The notes under the pieces: model-generated | Database searches by the model: none | What the model saw: only the letters and a program-made list of their open reading frames with translations | Told to the model about the DNA's origin: nothing | Part shown: positions 49,973 through 57,950 of the stretch, one piece after another | Layout: each line of letters opens with the position of its first letter | Numbering within the stretch: position 1 is the stretch's first letter | Position numbers and translations under genes: made by a program | DNA from: Microbacterium sp. | Lineage (GTDB): Bacteria; Actinomycetota; Actinomycetes; Actinomycetales; Microbacteriaceae | Assembly (NCBI GenBank): GCA_017306415.1 | Contig: JAFKIL010000009.1 | Location: 1 to 64,000 of the forward strand | Direction: 5' to 3' | DNA: 64,000 bases

Positions 49973-50634
49973 ACGAGGTGGGCGCGGCGGGGGCGCGTTC
50001 CCGGCGCACCGCGGCCCTGATCGTCGGGATCGCCGCGGCGGCCGCCTTCGTCGGCGTGTCCTTGGTGATCTACGCCGACGGACGCCAGCCGCTGCCCACG
50101 GACGTGTGGTGGCACCGCGTCATGATCGCGACCCTCAGCCCCGCGGGCGTGGTCATCGCGTGGATCCCGTCCATCGTCGGCGGCACGATCGGGATGATCG
50201 TCATCGCCCTCCTCCTCGTGGTCGTCTTCCTCTGGCGCCGACGCCGATGGGATGCCGCGAACATCGCGATCGCGATCGCCCTGGTCGTCGCGATCGGCGC
50301 ACCCATGTCGTACATCGTGGCCCGGGTGCGTCCGGGGGATTCCTTGGCCGAGTCCACCGCGACGTCATTCCCCTCCGGGCATACCGCGGTCGCGACGACC
50401 GTCGCGGTCACGCTCGGGCTGCTGCTGCGGCGATGGTACGTGTGGGCGCTCGGCGTCCTCTGGGTCCTCTGGATGATGTGGGCGCGGACCTACCTGCACG
50501 CGCACTGGCTCAGCGACGTGATCGCCGGGCTCCTGGAGGGGATCGCGGTGGCGACACTGGTCTGGTGGGCCGTCGACACGGTGCGCGAGAGACGCGCCGA
50601 GCGGTCCGCGAGCGCGGCTCCGGTCGGGCCATAG
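49969..50634 (+). CDS. PAP2-family membrane phosphatase
   Basis: This 221-residue protein has five to six membrane segments. The PAP2 signature is seen as SFPSGHTAVA (second motif) and ARTYLHAHWLSDV (third motif, with the H nucleophile and D). The first motif is weakened (VARVRPGD in place of K-x6-RP), so activity is likely but the substrate is unknown; phosphatidate-, undecaprenyl- and diacylglycerol-pyrophosphate are common. It is co-translated with the lipid kinase. Confidence 0.82.
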   Translation: MNEVGAAGARSRRTAALIVGIAAAAAFVGVSLVIYADGRQPLPTDVWWHRVMIATLSPAGVVIAWIPSIVGGTIGMIVIALLLVVVFLWRRRRWDAANIAIAIALVVAIGAPMSYIVARVRPGDSLAESTATSFPSGHTAVATTVAVTLGLLLRRWYVWALGVLWVLWMMWARTYLHAHWLSDVIAGLLEGIAVATLVWWAVDTVRERRAERSASAAPVGP

Positions 50635-50685
50635 CGCGATGGATCCCGCGTTGACAAGTGGCTGCGACGCGTCCCTGCCCGTCGG

Positions 50686-50691
50686 TACGAT
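50686..50691 (+). promoter_or_regulatory. -10 box TACGAT of a leaderless gene
   Basis: TACGAT ends 6 nt before the GTG at 50698. A TTGACA at 50651 is too far (29 bp) to be its -35. Confidence 0.6.
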
Positions 50692-50697
50692 CCGCGT

Positions 50698-51501
50698 GTG
50701 AGATCTCCGAAGACCGCAGCCCGCGCCGCCGAGGGCTCGACCATTCTCCGCGCCCTCGCTCGCGTTGGGTACATCGTGCTCGGTGTCGTGCACATCGTCA
50801 TCGGCCTCGTGGCCGTCTCCATCGTCACCGGAGGCGGCAGCAGCAGCGCCGACCAGAGCGGTGCGATGGCGCAGATCCGGCAGACGCCCATCGGAGTGCT
50901 GCTGCTCTGGCTGATCGTCGTGGGCCTTTTCGCCCTGACGATCTGGCAGATCGTCCAGGCCGTCGTCATCCGCGACCCGGATGCCAAGAAGAAGTGGGGC
51001 TATCGGGTGAAGTTCGTCGGGACCGCTCTCGCCTACCTCGCGATCGGGTGGACGGCCCTCGTCGCGGCACTGGGCGGTCAGTCGAGCTCCGCGCAGTCAT
51101 CGGAGACGTTCACCGCGAAGCTGCTCGCAACGCCGGGTGGCGTCTTCCTGGTGGTCCTCATCGGCCTGATCGTCGCCGGCGTCGGTGTCGCCTTCGTCGT
51201 CCGCGGCATCACGCGGGCCTTCAAGAAGCACCTGTCGCTGCCGAGTGGAGTCACGCGCTCCGGGATCGTGACGTTCGGGATCGTGGGGTACGTGGCGAAG
51301 GGGATCGCGGTCGGTGTCGCCGGCATCCTGTTCATCGTCGCGGCGTTCGCCCACGACCCGGCCAAAGCGGGTGGGCTCGACGCGGCGCTGCACACGCTCG
51401 CCACGCTGCCCTTCGGCGCCGTGATCCTCTGGGTGGTCGGTGCCGGGCTGGTCATCTACGGGGTGTTCTGCTTCGCGCGTGCCCGCTACGCGCGGATGTG
51501 A
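50698..51501 (+). CDS. DUF1206 membrane protein
   Basis: This 267-residue integral membrane protein has six segments in three repeated pairs. Each pair starts with an aromatic/Gly pattern (RVGYIVLGVVHIVIGL; GTALAYLAIGWTALVA; IVGYVAKGIAVGVAGIL). This is the DUF1206 architecture; the role is unknown. The GTG start is set by a TACGAT box 6 nt upstream. The stop overlaps the GTG of the second PAP2 gene. Confidence 0.8.
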   Translation: MRSPKTAARAAEGSTILRALARVGYIVLGVVHIVIGLVAVSIVTGGGSSSADQSGAMAQIRQTPIGVLLLWLIVVGLFALTIWQIVQAVVIRDPDAKKKWGYRVKFVGTALAYLAIGWTALVAALGGQSSSAQSSETFTAKLLATPGGVFLVVLIGLIVAGVGVAFVVRGITRAFKKHLSLPSGVTRSGIVTFGIVGYVAKGIAVGVAGILFIVAAFAHDPAKAGGLDAALHTLATLPFGAVILWVVGAGLVIYGVFCFARARYARM

Positions 51502-52211
51502 CGGTGCCCGAGACAGATGCCCCGCCGGCCGCGGCACCCGCGCCGGTGAAGATCGCGCGCCTGTGGTGGGTGGTCTCCGCTGCCGGTCTGCTGCTGCTCG
51601 TCGTGCTCCTCGCCCTCGTGATCTTCTACCGCGAAGCGGACAAGCCGTTCGGCTTCGAGGTGGAGTGGATGTCGGAGGTGGTGGAGGCGCGGGCACCGAT
51701 CTTCACGGTCCCCGCGCTCGTCCTGAACGGGATCGGGGGAGGCATCAGCGCCATCGCGCTCGTCCCGATCGTGGTCATCGGCGGCCTGCTCCTGTGGCGG
51801 AGGCCGTGGGCGGCGCTCTACTTCGCGTGTGCGACGATCGCGACCGAGCTCGCCGTCCTCCTCGTCAAGAACCTGGTCGGCCGCCCCCGGCCGACCGACA
51901 TCCTCGTCACAGCGGATTTCGGGTCGTTCCCCTCGGGGCACAGCGCGAACGCCGCGCTCATCGCGACCACCCTCGGTATCGTGTTCTGGCGCGCGTGGGT
52001 CTGGGTGGTGGGCGCCGCTTACACCCTGCTCATGATGCTGAGCCGCACCTACCTGGGCGCGCACTGGATCTCCGACACGGTCGGCGGGATGCTCGTCGGC
52101 GTCGGGGTGGCCGTCATCATCTGGGCGCCCTTCGCGCTGGCGCTGTACCGGGAGCACCGCAGACCGCATCCGCCCCTCTGGGTCCGGGACTCGCCCCGCG
52201 CATCCGGGTGA
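51498..52211 (+). CDS. Second PAP2-family membrane phosphatase
   Basis: This 237-residue protein has six membrane segments and a full PAP2 signature: KNLVGRPRPTD (K-x-RP), FPSGHSANAALIA and SRTYLGAHWISDTVGG. The last supplies the phosphoryl-accepting histidine and the aspartate. It is complete where the first PAP2 lacks the first motif. The GTG start overlaps the DUF1206 stop. The two phosphatases around DUF1206 could act on different lipid phosphates. Confidence 0.85.
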   Translation: MTVPETDAPPAAAPAPVKIARLWWVVSAAGLLLLVVLLALVIFYREADKPFGFEVEWMSEVVEARAPIFTVPALVLNGIGGGISAIALVPIVVIGGLLLWRRPWAALYFACATIATELAVLLVKNLVGRPRPTDILVTADFGSFPSGHSANAALIATTLGIVFWRAWVWVVGAAYTLLMMLSRTYLGAHWISDTVGGMLVGVGVAVIIWAPFALALYREHRRPHPPLWVRDSPRASG

Positions 52212-52326
52212 GCGCCCGTTCGACCGGCTGAAGTCCGCGATCGACGCGTCGAGCCGCGCCGGTGCGGGCTCGTACGCCGCTGAGACCGGCGACTGGGAGC
52301 GCACCGAGCTGGCCGACGCTTCGTGA
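52201..52326 (+). pseudogene. Beheaded partner (antitoxin-like) of the PemK gene
   Basis: A frame reads GERPFDRLKSAIDASSRAGAG and then YAAETGDWERTELADAS, ending at TGA 52324-52326, which overlaps the toxin start (GTGA). This is the translational-coupling pattern of an antitoxin-toxin operon. The upstream end of the frame runs into the PAP2 gene without ATG, GTG or TTG. The protein segment looks real, so the 5' end was probably lost. Alternatively it is chance. Confidence 0.35.
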
Positions 52327-52667
52327 CGAGTCCCGACCTTGCCCCGGGCGTCGTGGCCTGGGCGGCACTCGAGCCCGTGCGCGGCAGAGAGCAGGGTGGT
52401 CATCGCCCGGTGCTGATCGTCGCGTCAGCCTGGTACCTGGATGCCGTGACCACCCTCGCGATCGTGCTGCCGATCACGAGCACCGACCGTGGATGGCCGA
52501 ACCATGTTCGCGTGGAGGGGCCGAGCGGGCTGGACCGGCCATCGTGGGTCATGACCGAGCAACCCCGCACGTTGTCGCGGGACCGACTCACGGGCGTGGC
52601 GGGCGAAGTGTCGTTCGGCTGTCTCCGGGCCGTGTGCACCTGGATGGGGGACTTCCTCGACCTCTGA
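52323..52667 (+). CDS. PemK/MazF-like toxin
   Basis: This 114-residue protein of the PemK/MazF family has PGVVAWAALEPVRG at the start, HRPVLIVASAWYLDAV, LPITSTDRGWPNHV, and SWVMTEQPRTLSRDRL. The conserved features include R in HRPVL, the S/T near the ITS motif and Q-P-R-T-L. MazF-fold toxins cleave RNA. The expected small antitoxin gene upstream is only a remnant, so the toxin may be inactive or held by another antitoxin. The GTG start has no ribosome site of its own. Confidence 0.7.
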   Translation: MTSPDLAPGVVAWAALEPVRGREQGGHRPVLIVASAWYLDAVTTLAIVLPITSTDRGWPNHVRVEGPSGLDRPSWVMTEQPRTLSRDRLTGVAGEVSFGCLRAVCTWMGDFLDL

Positions 52668-52709
52668 CCCGCGCGACGACGCCAGGCATCGGCTCTCTTC
52701 CGCAGTCGC

Positions 52710-52715
52710 TATCGT
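52710..52715 (+). promoter_or_regulatory. -10 box TATCGT of a leaderless gene
   Basis: TATCGT ends 6 nt before the GTG at 52722. Confidence 0.6.
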
Positions 52716-52721
52716 CGGAAC

Positions 52722-53417
52722 GTGAACAGGACCGACCGGCTCTACGCGCTCGTGGAGGAGCTGCGCGCCGTCGCGCCCCGCCCGCGGAGCGCGCGATGGC
52801 TGGCCGAGCGCTTCGAGGTGAGCGTGCGGACGGTCGAGCGCGACATCAGCGCACTCCAGCAGGGCGGTGTGCCGATCTGGGCGGAGCCGGGACGCACCGG
52901 CGGCTACTGCGTGTCGCGCGAGCACACGCTGCCGCCGGTCAACTTCACCCCGCAGGAGGCGATGGCGATGGCCGTCGCCCTGCAGTCGATGGGGGCGGCG
53001 CCGTTCCGCTCGGCCGCCGAGACGGCGATGCGCAAGCTCGTCTTCGCGATGGGCGGCGACGACGCGCAGGCGGCGCGTGACCTCGCGGCCCGCGTGCACT
53101 TCCTGCGTGACGAGCCCGTCCCCGAGCGGGTGCCGCGGCTCATCGCCGACGCCCTCGCGCAGCCCCGCGTGCTGCGCATCGCGTACGGCGACCGCGCCGG
53201 TACCCGGACCACCCGCGAGATCGAGCCGCTCGGCTACGTCGAGTCGAGTGCCGTCTGGTACCTGATCGCGTGGTGCCGGATGCGGGACGGCATCCGCGCC
53301 TTCCGGATCGACCGCATCCTCGATGTCACCGTCACCGCCGAGATGCCGGAGCCCCGGGTGCTGACCCCGGCGGACATCGAGATCGTCTACGGAACCCTCG
53401 AGCCGCTGACCCTCTGA
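52722..53417 (+). CDS. YafY-type regulator with WYL domain
   Basis: This 231-residue protein has an N-terminal HTH (RSARWLAERFEVSVRTVERD, then ISALQQGGVPIWAEPGRTGG) and a WYL sensor domain (EIEPLGYVESSAVWYLIAW, then RDGIRAFRIDRI). Such regulators respond to small ligands or nucleic acids and often control a neighbouring enzyme. Here a VOC-family protein follows 92 nt downstream. The start is leaderless after TATCGT. Confidence 0.82.
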   Translation: MNRTDRLYALVEELRAVAPRPRSARWLAERFEVSVRTVERDISALQQGGVPIWAEPGRTGGYCVSREHTLPPVNFTPQEAMAMAVALQSMGAAPFRSAAETAMRKLVFAMGGDDAQAARDLAARVHFLRDEPVPERVPRLIADALAQPRVLRIAYGDRAGTRTTREIEPLGYVESSAVWYLIAWCRMRDGIRAFRIDRILDVTVTAEMPEPRVLTPADIEIVYGTLEPLTL

Positions 53418-53509
53418 GATCCCCGGAAACACCGACAGGACGCTGTCGCGCGCCCCGGTCAGGCTGATCACGTCGAGACGGTCTCGACACCTGACCCGAG
53501 GGACATCCC

Positions 53510-53917
53510 ATGAACTTCGTCTCCGTCCGCATCATCACCGACGGCGTCGCCCGCCTCGCCGACTTCTACGAGCTGGTCACGGGCGCCACCGCCGTGCGCA
53601 CCGGTGACGTGTTCGCCGAGCTGACCACGTCGTTCGCCACGCTCGCGATCGGCAGCACCCGCACCGTCCCCGCCTTCGCTCCGGGGGCCGCGGAGCCGAG
53701 GCAGAACCGTTCGGCGATCATCGAGTTCCTGACCCCCGACGTGGACGCCGACTACGCGCGCCTGAGGGATGTCGTGGACTCCTGGATCAACGAGCCGACC
53801 GTGATGCCGTGGGGCAACCGATCCCTCCTGCTGCGAGACCCGGACGGGAATCTCGTGAACCTCTTCACCCCCTCCACCCCGGAGGCGGTCGCGAAGTTCG
53901 CGCGCTTCGTGGACTGA
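53510..53917 (+). CDS. VOC-family (glyoxalase-fold) protein
   Basis: This 135-residue glyoxalase-fold protein reads MNFVSVRIITDGVARLADFY, ELVTGATAV, then LRDPDGNLVNLFTP at the end. The metal ligands of active glyoxalases are not clearly placed, so the reaction is unknown; resistance or dioxygenase-like roles are common. It probably depends on the YafY-type regulator upstream. It converges with the HutC-type regulator after 16 nt. Confidence 0.75.
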   Translation: MNFVSVRIITDGVARLADFYELVTGATAVRTGDVFAELTTSFATLAIGSTRTVPAFAPGAAEPRQNRSAIIEFLTPDVDADYARLRDVVDSWINEPTVMPWGNRSLLLRDPDGNLVNLFTPSTPEAVAKFARFVD

Positions 53918-53933
53918 ACGGCGATCGTCGCCG

Positions 53934-54653
53934 TCACGCCCTCCGGAACAGGTCGGCCTGGAAGCGGTACGCGTCGCCCCGGTACTTGTTGACCCCGATG
54001 AGCACGGGCACGCCCTCCGCGGTGTAGCCGACCTCCTCGCCGACGAGGATGGCCGCCCCGATAGTCGTCTTGAGGAGCTTGGCGAGCGTGGCGTCCGCGG
54101 TCGAGGCGGTCACGCTGTAGGCGCTGCGATAGATCGTCGCGCCGCACCGCTCACGCAGCGTCTCGTAGAGCGAGGCGTCCTCGAGGGGCGCGTCGACCAG
54201 TTCCGGCGCGCGCTGCTCGGGCACGACGACGACGTCGAAGCAGACCGGCGTGCCGTCCATGCCGCGAAGCCGGTCGATCTGGATGACGGACGACGCGGGG
54301 GCGATGTGGAGGCGCTCGGCCTCGTCGAGGCTCGCGGTCCGCACCTCCTGGCGCATGACGTGCGCCGTGGGACGGAGGCCGCGTGAACGGGCCATCTCGG
54401 TGAACGACTGGAGCGTGCTCGGCGGCTCGCCCAGCACGTTCGCGGGGACGAACCACCCGCGCTGCGCCGACCGGACGAGGCGACCTTCGCCCTCGAGGGC
54501 GGACAGCGCCGCGCGCAGCGTGACGCGGCTGACCCCGAGGCGCCCGGCCAGCTCGCGCTCGCCGGGGAGGCGTGTTCCGGCCGGGAACAGCCCGACGTCG
54601 AGCTCCTGTGTCAGCTGCTCGTACGCGCGACCAGACGCCATCGTGAGGGTCAT
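53934..54653 (-). CDS. GntR-family regulator, HutC subfamily
   Basis: This 239-residue regulator has an N-terminal winged helix (LFPAGTRLPGERELAGRLGV, SRVTLRAALSALEGEGRL) and a C-terminal UTRA domain (QIDRLRGMDGTPVCFDVVVV, ending NKYRGDAYRFQADLFRR). HutC-type regulators bind sugar phosphates or amino sugars. It is divergent from the fourth ABC operon and the palindrome GAACTGGTCGACCAGTTC lies between them. The start could also be a GTG at 54671; neither start has a clear ribosome site. Confidence 0.8.
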   Translation of the reverse strand: MTLTMASGRAYEQLTQELDVGLFPAGTRLPGERELAGRLGVSRVTLRAALSALEGEGRLVRSAQRGWFVPANVLGEPPSTLQSFTEMARSRGLRPTAHVMRQEVRTASLDEAERLHIAPASSVIQIDRLRGMDGTPVCFDVVVVPEQRAPELVDAPLEDASLYETLRERCGATIYRSAYSVTASTADATLAKLLKTTIGAAILVGEEVGYTAEGVPVLIGVNKYRGDAYRFQADLFRRA

Positions 54654-54676
54654 GTTGCGAAACGGTACCACATGAC

Positions 54677-54741
54677 GAACTGGTCGACCAGTTCAGATAT
54701 TGGATCATTAACTGGACTAACTGGTTCCACCGTGTTAGCGT
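54677..54741 (+). promoter_or_regulatory. HutC-type operator and promoter of ABC operon 4
   Basis: GAACTGGTCGACCAGTTC at 54677-54694 is a perfect 18-bp palindrome of the TGGTC-GACCA kind used by HutC-type GntR proteins. ACTGG is repeated at 54711 and 54720. A TGGACT (54713-54718), 17-bp spacer, TAGCGT (54736-54741) makes a plausible promoter for the plus-strand operon, with the repeats over the -35 box. Confidence 0.65.
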
Positions 54742-54824
54742 CCCTAGGCGAGGGCCGCGGAGCCGACGAACCCGACGGGGACCGCCCTCGAACAGCGACG
54801 GCCGGCAACACGATGGAGTGAGAA

Positions 54825-56165
54825 ATGATCTCGAAGAAGGCGCGATTCATCGCGGTGGCGACAACAGGTGCTCTGGCGGTGCTCGCGGTCACCGCGTGCG
54901 CACCCGGAGGGAACGCGGCAGGCCCGGTCGGACCGTCGAAGGTGTCCGACGACGTAGCGGCGGCCGGGGATGTGACCCTCAAGCTCTCGGATTTCTGGGG
55001 CTCGGCCGAGCAGGACTGGATCGTCTCGCTGATCGGTCAGTTCGAGAAGAAGTACCCGAACGTGACCATCAAGCGCACGCAGGAGGACTGGGGCCAGCTG
55101 ACCAGCACGCTCAACCTCCAGATGCAGGACGACGGCGGGCCGGACATCGCGAGCGCGAACAACGGCTGGTCGTCGCTCGGCACCCTGGCCAAGGGGCACC
55201 TCGTGCTGAACCTCGACAAGTACGCCGACCTGTACGGCTGGAACGAGAAGGTGCCGACCACGATCGCGCGCCAGAACAAGTTCACCACCGACTTCAAGAC
55301 CATCGGCGAGGGTTCGTGGTTCGCGACCCCCCAGGCCCGGGCCTCGCTCATCGGCGTGTACTACAACGCCGATGTCCTGAAGAAGCTCGACATCGCGGTG
55401 CCCAAGACGCTCGCCGACCTCGAGAAGGCGGCCGCGGAAGTCAAGGCTGCGGGCCAGGTGCCCTTCAGCTACAGCGGCGTGGACGGCAACACCGCCGCGC
55501 TGCTCGGCCTGCAGTCCCTCTACGGCTCGGAGAAGGACATCAACGACTTCGTCTACGGCAGCAAGGACGTGACCGCCGAGGACACGGGGCTCACGAAGGC
55601 CGCGACCACGCTGGAGAAGTGGAAGTCGAACGGCTGGCTGACGCCCAACTTCCAGGGCATCGACTACCAGACCTCGCTCGCCGACTACCTGGACGGCAAG
55701 GGCGTCTTCCGCTTCGACTACACGGGCTCTCTCGGCCTGAAGGGCGATCAGCTGAACCAGTTCGGCTACATCCAGCTGCCCCAGGCATCCGGCGACAAGA
55801 CGGTCGGCGTGGGTGCCGCGCCCGGCGCGATGGTGATCTCGGCCAAGTGCAAGCACCCCGATGTCGCCGCCGCGTTCCTGAACTTCCTGATGTCGAAGCA
55901 GTCGAGCCAGACCGCTGCCGACCTGGGCCTCGTCCCCGCGCTCAACGAGGTGGAGACCCCGGACAAGCTGAGCCAGCGCGGCGAGGCCGCAGCCACGGCG
56001 AAGCTCGACGCCGACGACGGCTACGTCCCCTACTTCGACTGGTCCAGCCCGACCATGCTCGACGTGCTCAGCCAGAACACGCAGCTGCTCCTCGCGGGGA
56101 AGACCACGCCCGCCGACTTCTCGAAGGCCGTCGACGCCGACCGCACGGCCTTCCTGGCGGGCTGA
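54825..56165 (+). CDS. Sugar ABC transporter binding lipoprotein, family 1
   Basis: This 446-residue lipoprotein (VTAC, C25) is of the family-1 extracellular binding proteins: LKLSDFWGSAEQDWIVSLIG, GPDIASANNGW, VPFSYSGVDGNTAALLG and KHPDVAAAFLNFLMS. These bind di- and oligosaccharides. It is the first gene of the operon behind the HutC-type operator and is followed seven bases later by a permease gene, whose 5' end holds a strong hairpin. A GGAGTGAG site precedes the ATG. Confidence 0.87.
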   Translation: MISKKARFIAVATTGALAVLAVTACAPGGNAAGPVGPSKVSDDVAAAGDVTLKLSDFWGSAEQDWIVSLIGQFEKKYPNVTIKRTQEDWGQLTSTLNLQMQDDGGPDIASANNGWSSLGTLAKGHLVLNLDKYADLYGWNEKVPTTIARQNKFTTDFKTIGEGSWFATPQARASLIGVYYNADVLKKLDIAVPKTLADLEKAAAEVKAAGQVPFSYSGVDGNTAALLGLQSLYGSEKDINDFVYGSKDVTAEDTGLTKAATTLEKWKSNGWLTPNFQGIDYQTSLADYLDGKGVFRFDYTGSLGLKGDQLNQFGYIQLPQASGDKTVGVGAAPGAMVISAKCKHPDVAAAFLNFLMSKQSSQTAADLGLVPALNEVETPDKLSQRGEAAATAKLDADDGYVPYFDWSSPTMLDVLSQNTQLLLAGKTTPADFSKAVDADRTAFLAG

Positions 56166-56172
56166 GACCCTC

Positions 56173-57141
56173 GTGAGCATCGCGCGAACAGGAGCCGCCG
56201 TCACTCCGGAGACGGGTGACGGCGGCTCCGCCACCGAGGCGATCGTCGTCCGTCGCCGCCGGGGGCGCACGTCGCACGCGCGGCGCCGGGCGCGCACGAT
56301 CGGGCTGCTGTTCGCGGCCCCCGGCCTGCTGATCTACGCCGGCGTGGTGCTCTGGCCCCTCGTGCAGTCGCTGCAGTACTCGTTCTACAAGTGGGACGGC
56401 ATCAGCGCCTCGACCTGGGTCGGATTCCAGAACTACCTGAACTTCTTCACCGATCCGGTGCTCCGGTCGACGCTCGGGAACGTGCTGGTGCTCATCGTGT
56501 TCTTCGCGATCCTCCCCATCGCGCTCGGACTCCTGTCGGCGGCGCTGATCACGTCCGGCAAGCGGCCGGGCATGGCGGTCTACCGGTGGATCTTCTTCCT
56601 CCCTCAGGTGCTCACCAGCGTCGTCATCGCACTGCTGTTCAAGCGGATGTACGCCCCGGAGGGGCCGATCAACGAGGCCCTGCGCGCGATCGGCCTGGAC
56701 GCCTTCGCCAAGAACTGGCTGGGCGACTTCACGTGGGCCCTCCCCGCGGTGGGGCTCATCGGCACGTGGGTCACGTTCGGCTTCTGCATGGTGCTGTTTA
56801 TCGCGGGTGCGTCCTCGATCCCGCCGGAGCTGTACGAGGCGGCGCGGATGGACGGCGCCGGTCCCGTGCGTGAGTTCTTCTCGGTGACGCTCCCCGGGCT
56901 GCGCGGCCAGATCGCGGTCGCGCTCACCCTCACCATCACCGCCGCGCTCCGCGCCTTCGATCTCATCTGGATCACGACCCGCGGGGGACCCGGCACCTCG
57001 ACGCTCACGCCCGCCGTCGCCCTCTACAAGGCCGCCTTCGTCAACCCCGACGTCGGACAGGCCGCGGCGATCGGGGTGGTGATGGCCATCCTGTGCCTCA
57101 TCATCGCCGTCGTCATCACCCGCGTCTCGGAGAGGGAGTGA
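56173..57141 (+). CDS. Sugar ABC transporter permease, MalF/UgpA type
   Basis: This 322-residue inner-membrane protein has six membrane segments after a 40-residue basic N-terminus, beginning TIGLLFAAPGLLIYAGVVLW. The EAA loop is ELYEAARMDGAGPVREFFSV. It heterodimerises with the next permease. The GTG start has only a weak ribosome site. A 14-bp hairpin covers codons about 7-19. Confidence 0.87.
   Translation: MSIARTGAAVTPETGDGGSATEAIVVRRRRGRTSHARRRARTIGLLFAAPGLLIYAGVVLWPLVQSLQYSFYKWDGISASTWVGFQNYLNFFTDPVLRSTLGNVLVLIVFFAILPIALGLLSAALITSGKRPGMAVYRWIFFLPQVLTSVVIALLFKRMYAPEGPINEALRAIGLDAFAKNWLGDFTWALPAVGLIGTWVTFGFCMVLFIAGASSIPPELYEAARMDGAGPVREFFSVTLPGLRGQIAVALTLTITAALRAFDLIWITTRGGPGTSTLTPAVALYKAAFVNPDVGQAAAIGVVMAILCLIIAVVITRVSERE
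56191..56229. promoter_or_regulatory. Hairpin just after the binding-protein gene (in permease 5' end)
   Basis: GGAGCCGCCGTCAC and GTGACGGCGGCTCC form a perfect 14-bp stem with an 11-nt loop, 26 nt beyond the binding-protein stop. Here it lies inside the first codons of the permease. It matches the position of the hairpins at 11079, 26865 and 41136. Confidence 0.7.
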
Positions 57142-57143
57142 CC

Positions 57144-57950
57144 ATGTCCGCACGCTCCGAGAAGATCTGGAACTACGTGATCCTCACGGTCATGGCACTC
57201 ATCGTGCTGTGGCCCGTCGGGACGTTCATCGCCGCCGCGGTCAGCCCCGACCGGGCGGGCCGGCCCTCGGCGGACCTCCAGTGGGGGAACTTCGCGACGG
57301 CCTGGACGAACGCCGACTTCGCGCGCTCCATGACGGTGTCGCTGACGATCACGGTCGTCGTGGTGATCGTGGGCACCGTGCTGGCGCTCCTCGGCGGATA
57401 CGCGTTCGGCGTGCTCGGCGTGGTCGGGGATCGCGTGCTGTTCCCGGTCATCCTGCTGGGCATGATGATCTCCCTCGAGGCGATCATCGTGCCGCTCTAC
57501 TACCAGTTCCGCTCGCTCGGTCTCACGGATTCACTGCTGGGCGTCATCCTGATCCACGTCGGGATGGGCGTGCCGTTCGGCGTGTTCTGGATGCGGGCCG
57601 CGTTCCGCGCCCTGCCCCGGGCGATCTTCGAGTCCGCCGAGATGGACGGCGCGGGGCCGCTCCGGATGCTGTGGTCGATCGCCGTGCCGAACCTCATGCC
57701 GGCGGTCTACACGTTCATCCTCCTCAGCTTCATGTGGACCTGGAACGACTACTTCCTGTCCCTGGTGTTCCTCCACGGCGACAACCAGACCGCGACCGTC
57801 GCCCTGGGTGTCTTCCAGGGGCGCTACGTCACCCAGATCAACCTGATGGCCGCCGGCGGCCTCATCGTCGCCGCGCCGGTGCTGATCCTCTACGTGATCT
57901 TCCAGCGGAGGTTCATCTCGGGGATGCTCGCCGGCGCCATCAAGGAATGA
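57144..57950 (+). CDS. Sugar ABC transporter permease, MalG type
   Basis: This 268-residue permease has six membrane segments, beginning KIWNYVILTVMALIVLWPVG. The EAA loop is AIFESAEMDGAGPLRMLWSI, next to the conserved FMWTWNDYFLSLVF. It partners with the 56173 permease. An AGGGAG site precedes the ATG by 4-5 nt. The stop overlaps the NagB-like start (ATGA). No ATPase gene is in the operon, so it must share an MsmK-type ATPase encoded elsewhere. Confidence 0.87.
   Translation: MSARSEKIWNYVILTVMALIVLWPVGTFIAAAVSPDRAGRPSADLQWGNFATAWTNADFARSMTVSLTITVVVVIVGTVLALLGGYAFGVLGVVGDRVLFPVILLGMMISLEAIIVPLYYQFRSLGLTDSLLGVILIHVGMGVPFGVFWMRAAFRALPRAIFESAEMDGAGPLRMLWSIAVPNLMPAVYTFILLSFMWTWNDYFLSLVFLHGDNQTATVALGVFQGRYVTQINLMAAGGLIVAAPVLILYVIFQRRFISGMLAGAIKE

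Noticed and set aside
50651-50656. TTGACA as -35 of the DUF1206 gene
   Set aside because: The spacer to TACGAT is 29 bp, far from the usual 16-19 bp.
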